Shown in pieces: positions 37,501 through 52,000 of a stretch of DNA of 64,000 nucleotides. This DNA comes from Oenanthe sinensis (Eukaryota > Streptophyta > Magnoliopsida > Apiales > Apiaceae), in assembly GCA_028671895.1 (NCBI GenBank), contig CM053809.1, positions 8,229,501-8,293,500 on the forward strand, in the 5' to 3' direction. Made by a program: the position numbers and the translations under genes. The notes beneath the pieces were generated by a model. The model made no database searches. It saw only the letters and a list, made by a program, of their open reading frames with translations, and was not told the DNA's origin. The stretch's first letter is position 1, and the number at the start of each line of letters is the position of its first letter.

Positions 37501-40500
37501 ATTGACTCATTAGAACATGGAAACAACTTGTAATCTCTTTTAGGATCATTTTTGGCGCATTTGAACATGTAACTAATTCATACCAACTTGAGACTTCATT
37601 ATTGACTCGTTTGAACATGGAATTAATTTGTAGCTTCATTCTTGACTCGTTTGAACATGAAATAAGTTGTAAACTCTTTTAGGATCATTCTTGTCTCATT
37701 TGAACTTGAAAGTAATTTGTAACAACTTGAGACTTCATTCTTTACTCGTTTGAACTTGAAATCAACTTGTAGATTCATTCTTGACTCATTAGAACATGGA
37801 AACAATTTGTAAACTCTTTTAGGATCATTTTCGGTGCATTTGACCATGAAAATAATTCATACCAACTTGAGACTTCATTATTGACTCGTTTGAACATGGA
37901 AACAACTTATAGCTTCATTCTTGACTCGTTTGAACATGGAAACAACTTGTAAACTCTTTTAGGATCATTCTTGGCTCAGTTGACCTTGAAAATAATTTGT
38001 AACAACTTGAGACTTCATTCTTTACCCGTTTGAACTTGAAAACAACTTGTAGATTCATTCTTGACTCATTAGAACATGGAAACAACTTCTAAACTCTTTT
38101 AGGATCATTTTTGGCGCATTTGAACATGAAAATAATTCATACCAACTTGAGACATCATTATTGACTCGTTTGAACATGGAAACAACTTATAGCTTCATTC
38201 TTGACTCGTTTGAACATGGAAACAACTTGTAAACTCTTTTAGGATCATTCTTGGCTCAATTGACCTTGAAAATAATTTGTAACAACTTGAGACTTCATTC
38301 TTGATTCGTTTGAACATGGAAACGACTTATAGCTTTATTCCTGACTCGGTTAAACATGGAAACAACTTGTAAACTCTTTTAGGATCATTCTTGGCTCATT
38401 TGACCTTGAAAACAATTTGTAGCAACTTGAGACTTCATTCTTTACTCGTTTGAACTTTAAAATAACTTGTAGATTCATTATTGACTCATTAGAACATGGA
38501 AACAACTTGTAAACTCTTTTAGGATCATTCTTGGCTCATTTAAACTTGAAAATAATTTGTAGCAACTTGAGACTTCATTCTTTACTCGTTTGAACTTTAA
38601 AATAACTTGTAGATTCATTCTTGACTCATTAGAACATGGAAACAACCTGTAAACTCTTTTAGGATGATTTTCAGCGCATTTGAACATGAAAATAATTCGT
38701 ACCAACTTGAGACATCATTATTGACTCGTTTGAACATGGAAACAACTTATAGCTTCATTCTTGACTCGTTTGAACATGGAAACAACTTGTAAACTCTTTT
38801 AGGATCATTCTTGGCTCAATTGACCTTGAAAATAATTTGTAACAACTTGAGACTTCATTCCTGATTCGTTTGAACATGGAAACGACTTATAGCTTGATTC
38901 TTGACTCGTTTAAACATGGAAACAACTTGTAAACTCTTTTAGGATCATTCTTGGCTCATTTAAACTTGAAAATAATTTGTAACAACTTGAGACTTCATTC
39001 TTTACTCGTTTGAACATGAAAATAACTTGTAAACTCTTTTAGGATCATTCTTGGCTCATTTGAACTTGAAAGTAATTTGTAACAACTTGAGACTTCATTC
39101 TTTACTCGTTTGAACTTGAAATCAACTTGTAGATTCATTCTTGACTCATTAGAACATGGAAACAATTTGTAAACTCTTTTAGGATCATTTTCGGCGAATT
39201 TGAACATGAAAATAATTCATACCAACTTGAGACTTCATTATTGACTCGTTTGAACATGGAAACAACTTATAGCTTCATTCTTGACTCGTTTGAACATGGA
39301 AACAACTTGTAAACTCTTTTAGGATCATTCTTGGCTCAGTTGACCTTGAAAATAATTTGTAACAACTCGAGACTTCATTCTTGATTCGTTTGAACATGGA
39401 AACGACTTATAGATTCATTCTTGACTCGTTTAAACATGGAAACAACTTGTAAACTCTTTTAGGATCATTCTTGGCTCATTTAAACTAGAAAATAATTTGT
39501 AGCAACTTGAGACTTCATTCTTTACTCGTTTGAACTTGAAAATAACTTGTAGATTTATTCTTGACTCATTTGAACATTGAAACAACTTGTAAACTCTTTT
39601 AGGATCATTCTTGGCTCATTTAAACTTGAAAGTAATTTGTAACAACTTGAGACTTCATTCTTCACTCGTTTGAACTTGAAAACAACTTGTAGATTCATTA
39701 TTGACTCATTAGAACATGAAAACAACTTGTAATCTCTTTTAGGATCATTTTTGGCGCATTTGAACATGTAACTAATTCATACCAACTTGAGACTTCATTA
39801 TTAACTCGTTTGAACATGGAATTAACTTATAGCTTCATTCTTGACTCGTTTGAACATGAAAATAACTTGTAAACTCTTTTAGGATCATTCATGGCTCATT
39901 TGAACTTGAAAGTAATTTGTAACAACTTGAGACTTCATTCTTTACTCGTTTGAACTTGAAATCAACTTGTAGATTCATTCTTGACTCATTAGAACATGGA
40001 AACAATTTGTAAACTCTTTTAGGATCATTTTCGGCGCATTTGAACATGAAAATAATTCATACCAACTTGAGACTTCATTATTGACTCGTTTGAACATGGA
40101 AACAACTTATAGCTTCATTCTTGACTCGTTTGAACATGGAAACAACTTGTAAACTCTTTTAGGATCATTCTTGGCTCAGTTGACCTTGAAAATAATTTGT
40201 AACAACTTGAGACTTCATTCTTTACCCGTTTGAACTTGAAAACAACTTGTAGATTCATTCTTGACTCATTAGAACATGGAAACAACTTCTAAACTCTTTT
40301 AGGATCATTTTTGGCGCATTTGAACATGAAAATAATTCATACCAACTTGAGACATCATTATTGACTCGTTTGAACATGGAAACAACTTATAGCTTCATTC
40401 TTGACTCGTTTGAACATGGAAACAACTTGTAAACTCTTTTAGGATCATTCTTGGCTCAATTGACCTTGAAAATAATTTGTAACAACTTGAGACTTCATTC

Positions 40501-43050
40501 TTGATTCGTTTGAACATGGAAACGACTTATAGCATTATTCTTGACTCGGTTAAACATGGAAACAACTTGTAAACTCTTTTAGGATCATTCTTGGCTCATT
40601 TAAACTTGAAAATAATTTGTAACAACTTGAGACTTCATTCTTTACTCGTTTGAACTTGAAAACAACTTGTAGATTCATTATTGACTCATTAGAACATGGA
40701 AACAACTTGTAAACTCTTTTAGGATCATTCTTGGCTCATTTAAAGTTGAAAATAATTTGTAGCAACTTGAGACTTCATTCTTTACTCGTTTGAACTTGAA
40801 AACAACTTGTAGATTCATTCTTGACTCATTAGAACATGGAAACAACCTGTAAACTCTTTAAGGATGATTTTCGGCGCATTTGAACATGAAAATAATTCGT
40901 ACCAACTTGAGACATCATTATTGACTCGTTTGAACATGGAAACAACTTATAGCTTCATTCTTGACTCGTTTGAACATGAAAATAACTTGTAAACTCTTTT
41001 AGGATCATTCATGGCTCATTTGAACTTGAAAGTAATTTGTAACAACTTGAGACTTCATTCTTTACTCGTTTGAACTTGAAATCAACTTGTAGATTCATTC
41101 TTGACTCATTAGAACATGGAAACAATTTGTAAACTCTTTTAGGATCATTTTCGGCGCATTTGAACATGAAAATAATTCATACCAACTTGAGACTTCATTA
41201 TTGACTCGTTTGAACATGGAAACAACTTATAGCTTCATTCTTGACTCGTTTGAACATGGAAACAACTTGTAAACTCTTTTAGGATCATTCTTGGCTCAGT
41301 TGACCTTGAAAATAATTTGTAACAACTCGAGACTTCATTCTTGATTCGTTTGAACATGGAAACGACTTATAGATTCATTCTTGACTCGTTTAAACATGGA
41401 AACAACTTGTAAACTCTTTTAGGATCATTCTTGGCTCATTTAAACTAGAAAATAATTTGTAGCAACTTGAGACTTCATTCTTTACTCGTTTGAACTTGAA
41501 AATAACTTGTAGATTTATTCTTGACTCATTTGAACATTGAAACAACTTGTAAACTCTTTTAGGATCATTCTTGGCTCATTTAAACTTGAAAGTAATTTGT
41601 AACAACTTGAGACTTCATTCTTTACTCGTTTGAACTTGAAAACAACTTGTAGATTCATTATTGACTCATTAGAACATGAAAACAACTTGTAATCTCTTTT
41701 AGGATCATTTTTGGCGCATTTGAACATGTAACTAATTCATACCAACTTGAGACTTCATTATTAACTCGTTTGAACATGGAATTAACTTATAGCTTCATTC
41801 TTGACTCGTTTGAACATGAAAATAACTTGTAAACTCTTTTAGGATCATTCATGGCTCATTTGAACTTGAAAGTAATTTGTAACAACTTGAGACTTCATTC
41901 TTTACTCGTTTGAACTTGAAATCAACTTGTAGATTCATTCTTGACTCATTAGAACATGGAAACAATTTGTAAACTCTTTTAGGATCATTTTCGGCGCATT
42001 TGAACATGAAAATAATTCATACCAACTTGAGACTTCATTATTGACTCGTTTGAACATGGAAACAACTTATAGCTTCATTCTTGACTCGTTTGAACATGGA
42101 AACAACTTGTAAACTCTTTTAGGATCATTCTTGGCTCAGTTGACCTTGAAAATAATTTGTAACAACTTGAGACTTCATTCTTTACCCGTTTGAACTTGAA
42201 AACAACTTGTAGATTCATTCTTGACTCATTAGAACATGGAAACAACTTCTAAACTCTTTTAGGATCATTTTTGGCGCATTTGAACATGAAAATAATTCAT
42301 ACCAACTTGAGACATCATTATTGACTCGTTTGAACATGGAAACAACTTATAGCTTCATTCTTGACTCGTTTGAACATGGAAACAACTTGTAAACTCTTTT
42401 AGGATCATTCTTGGCTCAATTGACCTTGAAAATAATTTGTAACAACTTGAGACTTCATTCTTGATTCGTTTGAACATGGAAACGACTTATAGCATTATTC
42501 TTGACTCGGTTAAACATGGAAACAACTTGTAAACTCTTTTAGGATCATTCTTGGCTCATTTAAACTTGAAAATAATTTGTAACAACTTGAGACTTCATTC
42601 TTTACTCGTTTGAACTTGAAAACAACTTGTAGATTCATTATTGACTCATTAGAACATGGAAACAACTTGTAAACTCTTTTAGGATCATTCTTGGCTCATT
42701 TAAAGTTGAAAATAATTTGTAGCAACTTGAGACTTCATTCTTTACTCGTTTGAACTTGAAAACAACTTGTAGATTCATTCTTGACTCATTAGAACATGGA
42801 AACAACCTGTAAACTCTTTAAGGATGATTTTCGGCGCATTTGAACATGAAAATAATTCGTACCAACTTGAGACATCATTATTGACTCGTTTGAACATGGA
42901 AACAACTTATAGCTTCATTCTTGACTCGTTTGAACATGGAAACAACTTGTAAACTCTTTTAGGATCATTCTTGGCTCAATTGACCTTGAAAATAATTTGT
43001 AACAACTTGAGACTTCATTCCTGATTCGTTTGAACATGGAAACGACTTAT
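34580..43050. repeat. Higher-order repeat domain with 3037 and 1960-bp registers
   Basis: 34586 recurs at 37623, 35441 at 38478, 35958 at 38995 and 36518 at 39555, all offset by 3037 bp. A 1960-bp register (14 monomers) then links 39555 with 41515 and 39841 with 41801. The 3037 value is not a multiple of 140 because the unit contains 1-bp slips. Boundaries are approximate. Confidence 0.82.
36415..37675. repeat. Local triplication of a 419-bp unit
   Basis: The same string starts near 36421, 36840 and 37259, spaced exactly 419 bp, which is three 140-bp monomers less one base. Repeat copies carry the same unusual gaaataagttg slip, so they derive from one event younger than that slip. Confidence 0.85.
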
Positions 43051-46000
43051 AGCTTGATTCTTGACTCGTTTAAACATGGAAACAACTTGTAAACTCTTTT
43101 AGGATCATTTTTGGTGAATTTGAACATGAAAATAATTCATACCAACTTGAGACTTCATTATTGACTCGTTTGAACGTGGAAACAACTTATAGCTTCATTC
43201 TTGACTCGTTTGAACATGGAAACAACTTGTAAACTCTTTTAGGATCATTCTTGTCTCAGTTGACCTTGAAAATAATTTGTAACAACTTGAGACTTCATTC
43301 TTTACTCGTTTGAACTTGAAAACAACTTGTAGATTCATTATTGACTCATTAGAACATGGAAACAACTTGTAAACTCTTTTAGGATCATTTTTGGCACATT
43401 TGAACATGAAAATAATTCATACCAACTTGAGACTTCATTATTGTCTCGTTTGAACATGGAAACAACTTATAGCTTCATTCTTGACTCGTTTGAACATGGA
43501 AACAACTTGTAAACTCTTTTAGGATCATTTTTGGCTCAGTTGACCTTGAAAATAATTTGTAACAACTTCAGACTTCATTCTTGATTCGTTTGAACATGGA
43601 AACGACTTATAGCTTTATTCTTGACTCGTTTAAACATGGAAACAACTTGTAAACTCTTTTAGGATCATTCTTGGCTCATTTGAACTTGAAAGTAATTTGT
43701 AACAACTTGAGACTTCATTCTTTACTCGTTTGAACATGAAAATAACTTGTAGGTTTATTCTTGACTCATTTGAACATGGAAACAACTTGTAAACTCTTTT
43801 AGGATCATTCCTGGCTCATTTGAAGTTGAAAGTAATTTGTAATAACTTGAGACTTCATTCTTTACTCGTTTGAACTTGAAAACAACTTGTAGATTCATTA
43901 TTGACTCATTAGAACATGGAAACAACTTGTAAACTCTTTTAGGATCATTTTTGGCACATTTGAACATGAAAATAATTCATACCAACTTGAGACTTCATTA
44001 TTGTCTCGTTTGAACATGGAAACAACTTATAGCTTCATTCTTGACTCGTTTGAACATGGAAACAACTTGTAAACTCTTTTAGGATCATTTTTGGCTCAGT
44101 TGACCTTGAAAATAATTTGTAACAACTTCAGACTTCATTCTTGATTCGTTTGAACATGGAAATGACTTATAGCTTTATTCTTAACTCGTTTAAACATGGA
44201 AACAACTTGTAAACTCTTTTAGGATCATTCTTGGCTCATTTGAACTTGAAAGTAATTTGTAACAATTTGAGACTTCATTCTTGATTCGTTTGAACATGGA
44301 AACGACTTATAGCATTATTCTTGACTCGTTTGAACATGGAAACAACTTGTAAACTCTTTTAGGATCATTCTTGTCTCAGTTGACCTTGAAAATAATTTGT
44401 AACAACTTGAGACTTCATTCTTTACTCGTTTGAACTTGAAAACAACTTGTAGATTCATTATTGACTCATTAGAACATGGAAACAACTTGTAAACTCTTTT
44501 AGGATCATTTTTGGCACATTTGAACATGAAAATAATTCATACCAACTTGAGACTTCATTATTGTCTCGTTTGAACATGGAAACAACTTATAGCTTCATTC
44601 TTGACTCGTTTGAACATGGAAACAACTTGTAAACTCTTTTAGGATCATTTTTGGCTCAGTTGACCTTGAAAATAATTTGTAACAACTTCAGACTTCATTC
44701 TTGATTCGTTTGAACATGGAAACGACTTATAGCTTTATTCTTGACTCGTTTAAACATGGAAACAACTTGTAAACTCTTTTAGGATCATTCTTGGCTCATT
44801 TGAACTTGAAAGTAATTTGTAACAACTTGAGACTTCATTCTTTACTCGTTTGAACATGAAAATAACTTGTAGGTTTATTCTTGACTCATTTGAACATGGA
44901 AACAACTTGTAAACTCTTTTAGGATCATTCCTGGCTCATTTGAAGTTGAAAGTAATTTGTAATAACTTGAGACTTCATTCTTTACTCGTTTGAACTTGAA
45001 AACAACTTGTAGATTCATTATTGACTCATTAGAACATGGAAACAACTTGTAAACTCTTTTAGGATCATTTTTGGCACATTTGAACATGAAAATAATTCAT
45101 ACCAACTTGAGACTTCATTATTGTCTCGTTTGAACATGGAAACAACTTATAGCTTCATTCTTGACTCGTTTGAACATGGAAACAACTTGTAAACTCTTTT
45201 AGGATCATTTTTGGCTCAGTTGACCTTGAAAATAATTTGTAACAACTTCAGACTTCATTCTTGATTCGTTTGAACATGGAAATGACTTATAGCTTTATTC
45301 TTAACTCGTTTAAACATGGAAACAACTTGTAAACTCTTTTAGGATCATTCTTGGCTCATTTGAACTTGAAAGTAATTTGTAACAATTTGAGACTTCATTC
45401 TTGATTCGTTTGAACATGGAAATGACTTATAGCTTTATTCTTGACTCGGTTAAACATGGAAACAACTTGTAAACTCTTTTAGGATCATTCTTGGCTCATT
45501 TAAACTTGAAAATAATTTGTAACAACTTGAGACTTCATTATTTACTCGTTTGAACTTGAAAACAACTTGTAGATTCATTATTGACTCATTAGAACATGGA
45601 AACAACTTGTAAACTCTTTTAGGATCATTCTTGGCTCATTTAAAGTTGAAAATAATTTGTAGCAACTTGAGACTTCATTCTTTACTCGTTTGAACTTGAA
45701 AACAACTTGTAGATTCATTCTTGACTCATTAGAACATGGAAACAACCTGTAAACTCTTTTAGGATGATTTTCGGCGCATTTGAACATGAAAATAATTCGT
45801 ACCAACTTGAGACATCATTATTGACTCGTTTGAACATGGAAACAACTTATAGCTTCATTCTTGACTCGTTTGAACATGGAAACAACTTGTAAACTCTTTT
45901 AGGATCATTCTTGGCTCAATTGACCTTGAAAATAATTTGTAACAACTTCAGACTTCATTCTTGATTCGTTTGAACATGGAAATGACTTATAGCTTTATTC

Positions 46001-49000
46001 TTGACTCGTTTAAACATGGAAACAACTTGTAAACTCTTTTAGGATCATTCTTGGCTCATTTGAACTTGAAAGTAATTTGTAACAACTTGAGACTTCATTC
46101 TTTACTCGTTTAAACTTGAAATCAACTTGTAGATTCATTCTTGACTCATTAGAACATGGAAACAATTTGTAAACTCTTTTAGGATCATTTTCGGCGCATT
46201 TGAACATGAAAATAATTCATACCAACTTGAGACTTCATTATTGACTCGTTTGAACATGGAAACAACTTATAGCTTTATTCTTGACTCGTTTGAACATGGA
46301 AACAACTTGTAAACTCTTTTAGGATCATTCTTGGCTCAGTTGACCTTGAAAATAATTTGTAACAACTCGAGACTTCATTCTTGATTCGTTTGAACATGGA
46401 AACGACTTATAGATTCATTCTTGACTCGTTTAAACATGGAAACAACTTGTAAACTCTTTTAGGATCATTCTTGGCTCATTTAAACTAGAAAATAATTTGT
46501 AGCAACTTGAGACTTCATTCTTTACTCGTTTGAACTTGAAAACAACTTGTAGATTTATTCTTGACTCATTTGAACATTGAAACAACTTGTAAACTCTTTT
46601 AGGATCATTCTTGGCTCATTTAAACTTGAAAGTAATTTGTAACAACTTGAGACTTCATTCTTTACTCGTTTGAACTTGAAAACAACTTGTAGATTCATTA
46701 TTGACTCATTAGAACATGGAAACAACTTGTAATCTCTTTTAGGATCATTTTTGGCGCATTTGAACATGAAAATAATTCATACCAACTTGAGACTTCATTA
46801 TTGACTCGTTTGAACATGGAATTAACTTATAGCTTCATTCTTGACTCGTTTGAACATGAAAATAACTTGTAAAGTCTTTTAGGATCATTCTTGGCTCATT
46901 TGAACTTGAAAGTAATTTGTAACAACTTGAGACTTCATTATTGACTCGTTTGAACTTGAAAACAACTTGTAGATTCATTATTGACTCATTAGAACATGGA
47001 AACAACTTGTAAACTCTTTTAGGATCATTCTTGGCTCATTTAAACTTGAAAATAATTTGTAGCAACTTGAGACTTCATTCTTTACTCGTTTGAATTTGAA
47101 AACAACTTGTAGATTCATTCTTGACTCATTAGAACATGGAAACAACCTGTAAACTCTTTTAGGATGATTTTCGGCACATTTGAACATGAAAATAATTCGT
47201 ACCAACTTGAGACATCATTATTGACTCGTTTGAACATGGAAACAACTTATAGCTTCATTCTTGACTCGTTTGAACATGGAAACAACTTATAAACTCTTTT
47301 AGGATCATTCTTGGCTCAATTGACCTTGAAAATAATTTGTAACAACTTGAGACTTCATTCCTGATTCGTTTGAACATGGAAACGACTTATAGCTTGATTC
47401 TTGACTCGTTTAAACATGGAAACAACTTGTAAACTCTTTTAGGATCATTCTTGGCTCAGTTGACCTTGAAAATAATTTGTAACAACTTGAGACTTCATTC
47501 TTGATTCGTTTGAACATGGAAACGACATATAGCTTTATTCTATACTCGTTTAAACATGAAAACAACTTGTAAACTCTTTTAGGATCATTCTTGGCTCATT
47601 TAAACTTGAAAATAATTTGTAACAACTTGAGACTTCATTCTTTACTCGTTTGAACTTGAAAACAACTTGTAGATTCATTATTGACTCATTAGAACATGGA
47701 AACAACTTGTAAACTCTTTTAGGATCATTCTTGGCTCATTTAAACTTGAAAATAATTTGTAGCAACTTGAGACTTCATTCTTTACTCGTTTGAACTTGAA
47801 AACAACTTGTAGATTCATTCTTGACTCATTAGAACATGGAAACAACCTGTAAACTCTTTTAGGATGATTTTCGGCACATTTGAACATGAAAATAATTCGT
47901 ACCAACTTGAGACATCATTATTGACTCGTTTGAACATGGAAACAACTTATAGCTTCATTCTTGACTCGTTTGAACATGGAAACAACTTGTAAACTCTTTT
48001 AGGATCATTCTTGGCTCAATTGACCTTGAAAATAATTTGTAACAACTTGAGACTTCATTCCTGATTCGTTTGAACATGGAAACGACTTATAGCTTGATTC
48101 TTGACTCGTTTAAACATGGAAACAACTTGTAAACTCTTTTAGGATCATTCTTGGCTCAGTTGACCTTGAAAATAATTTGTAACAACTTGAGACTTCATTC
48201 TTGATTCGTTTGAACATGGAAACGACATATAGCTTTATTCTATACTCGTTTAAACATGGAAACAACTTGTAAACTCTTTTAGGATCATTCTTGGCTCATT
48301 TAAACTTGAAAATAATTTGTAACAACTTGAGACTTCATTCTTTACTCGTTTGAACTTGAAAACAACTTGTAGATTTATTCTTGACTAATTTGAACCTGGA
48401 AACAACTTGTAAACTCTTTTAGGATTATTCTTGGCTCATTTGAACTTGAAAGTAATTTGTAACAACTTGAGACTTCATTCTTTACCCGTTTGAACTTGAA
48501 AACAACTTGTAGATTCATTCTTGACTCATTAGAACATGGAAACAACTTCTAAACTCTTTTAGGATTATTTTCGGCGCATTTGAACATGAAAGTAATTCGT
48601 ACCAACTTGAGACATCATTATTGACTCGTTTGAACATGGAAACAACTTATAGCTTCATTCTTGACTCGTTTGAACATGGAAACAACTTGTAAACTCTTTT
48701 AGGATCATTCTTGGCTCAATTGACCTTGAAAATAATTTGTAACAACTTGAGACTTCATTCTTGATTCATTTGAATATGGAAACGGCTTATAGCTTTATTC
48801 TTGACTCGGTTAAACATGGAAACAACTTGTAAACTCTTTTAGGATCATTCTTGGCTCATTTAAACTTGAAAATAATTTGTAACAACTTGAGACTTCATTC
48901 TTTACTCGTTTGAACTTGAAAACAACTTGTAGATTCATTATTGACTCATTAGAACATGGAAACAACTTGTAAACTCTTTTATGATCATTCTTGGCTCATT

Positions 49001-52000
49001 TAAACTTGAAAATAATTTGTAGCAACTTGAGACTTCATTCTTTACTCGTTTGAACTTGAAAACAACTTGTAGATTCATTCTTGACTCATTAGAACATGGA
49101 AACAACCTGTAAACTCTTTTAGGATGATTTTCAGCACATTTGAACATGAAAATAATTCGTACCAACTTGAGACATCATTATTGACTCGTTTGAACATGGA
49201 AACAACTTATAGCTTCATTCTTGACTCGTTTGAACATGGAAACAACTTGTAAACTCTTTTAGGATCATTCTTGGCTCATTTAAACTTGAAAATAATTTGT
49301 AACAACTTGAGACTTCATTCTTTACTCGTTTCAACTTGAAAACAACTTGTAGATTTATTCTTGACTCATTAGAACATGGAAACAACTTGTAATCTCTTTT
49401 AGGATCATTTTTGGCGCATTTGAACATGAAAATAATTCATACCAACTTGAGACTTCATTATTGACTCGTTTGAACATGGAATTAACTTATAGCTTCATTC
49501 TTGACTCGTTTGAACATGAAAATAACTTGTAAACTCTTTTAGGATCATTCTTGGCTCATTTGAACTTGAAAGTAATTTGTAACAACTTGAGACTTCATTC
49601 TTTACTCGTTTGAACTTGAAATCAACTTGTATATTCATTCTTGACTCATTAGAACATGGAAAAAATTTGTAAACTCTTTTAGGATCATTTTCGGCGCATT
49701 TGAACATGAAAATAATTCATACCAACTTGAGACTTCATTATTGACTCGTTTGAACATGGAATTAACTTATAGCTTCATTCTTGACTCGTTTGAACATGAA
49801 AATAACTTGTAAACTCTTTTATGATCATTCTTGGCTCATTTGAACTTGAAAGTAATTTGTAACAACTTGAGACTTCATTCTTTACTCGTTTGAACTTGAA
49901 ATCAACTTGTAGATTCATTCTTGACTCATTAGAACATGGAAACAATTTGTAAACTCTTTTAGGATCATTTTCGGCGCATTTGAACATGAAAATAATTCAT
50001 ACCAACTTGAGACTTCATTATTGACTCGTTTGAACAAGGAAACAACTTATAGCTTCATTCTTGACTCGTTTGAACATGGAAACAACTTGTAAACACTTTT
50101 AGGATCATTCTTGGCTCAGTTGACCTTGAAAATAATTTGTAACAACTCGAGACTTCATTCTTGATTCGTTTGAACATGGAAACGACTTATATATTCATTC
50201 TTGACTCGGTTAAACATGGAAACAACTTGTAAACTCTTTTAGGATCATTCTTGGCTCATTTAAACTTGAAAATAATTTGTAACAACTTGAGACTTCATTC
50301 TTTACTCGTTTGAACTTGAAAACAACTTGTAGATTTATTCTTGACTCATTTGAACATTGAAACAACTTGTAAACTCTTTTAGGATCATTCTTGGCTCATT
50401 TAAACTTGAAAGTAATTTGTAACAACTTGAGACTTCATTCTTTACTCGTTTGAACTTGAAAACAACTTGTAGATTCATTATTGACTCATTAGAACATGGA
50501 AACAACTTGTAAACTCTTTTAGGATCATTCTTGGCTCATTTAAACTTGAAAATAATTTGTAGCAACTTGAGACTTCATTCTTTACTCGTTTGAACTTGAA
50601 AACAACTTGTAGATTCATTCTTGACTCATTAGAACATGGAAACAACCTGTAAACTCTTTTAGGATGATTTTCGGCGCATTTGAACATGAAAATAATTCGT
50701 ACCAACTTGAGACATCATTATTGACTCGTTTGAACATGGAAACAACTTATAGCTTCATTCTTGACTCGTTTGAACATGGAAACAACTTGTAAACTCTTTT
50801 AGGATCATTCTTGGCTCAATTGACATTGAAAATAATTTGTAACAACTTGAGACTTCATTCCTGATTCGTTTGAACATGGAAACGACTTATAGCTTGATTC
50901 TTGACTCGTTTAAACATGGAAACAACTTGTAAACTCTTTTAGGATCATTCTTGGCTCATTTAAACTTGAAAATAATTTGTAACAACTTGAGACTTCATTC
51001 TTTACTCGTTTGAACTTGAAAATAACTTGTAGGTTTATTCTTGACTCATTTGAACATGGAAACAACTTGTAAACTCTTTTAGGATCATTCTTGGCTCATT
51101 TGAAGTTGAAAGTAATTTGTAACAACTTGAGACTTCATTCTTTACTCGTTTGAACTTGAAAACAACTTGTAGATTCATTATTGACTCATTAGAACATGGA
51201 AACAACTTGTAAACTCTTTTAGGATCATTTTTGGCACATTTGAACATGAAAATAATTCATACCAACTTGAGACTTCATTATTGTCTCGTTTGAACATGGA
51301 AACAACTTATAGCTTCATTCTTGACTCGTTTGAACATGGAAACAACTTGTAAACTCTTTTAGGATCATTTTTGGCTCAGTTGACCTTGAAAATAATTTGT
51401 AACAACTTGAGACTTCATTCTTGATTCGTTTGAACATGGAAACGACTTATAGCTTTATTCTTGACTCGTTTAAACATGGAAACAACTTGTAAACTCTTTT
51501 AGGATCATTTTTGGCGAATTTGAACATGAAAATAATTCATACCAACTTGAGACTTCATTATTGACTCGTTTGAACGTGGAAACAACTTATAGCTTCATTC
51601 TTGACTCGTTTGAACATGGAAACAACTTGTAAACTCTTTTAGGATCATTCTTGGCTCAGTTGACCTTGAAAATAATTTGTAACAACTTGAGACTTCATTC
51701 TTGATTCGTTTGAACATGGAAACGACTTATAGCTTTATTCTTGACTCGGTTAAACATGGAAACAACTTGTAAACTCTTTTAGGATCATTCTTGACTCATT
51801 TAAACTTGAAAATAATTTGTAACAACTTGAGACTTCATTCTTTACTCGTTTGAACTTGAAAACAACTTGTAGATTTATTCTTGACTCATTTGAACATTGA
51901 AACAACTTGTAAACTCTTTTAGGATCATTCTTGGCTCATTTAAACTTGAAAGTAATTTGTAACAACTTGAGGCTTCATTCTTTACTCGTTTGAACTTGAA

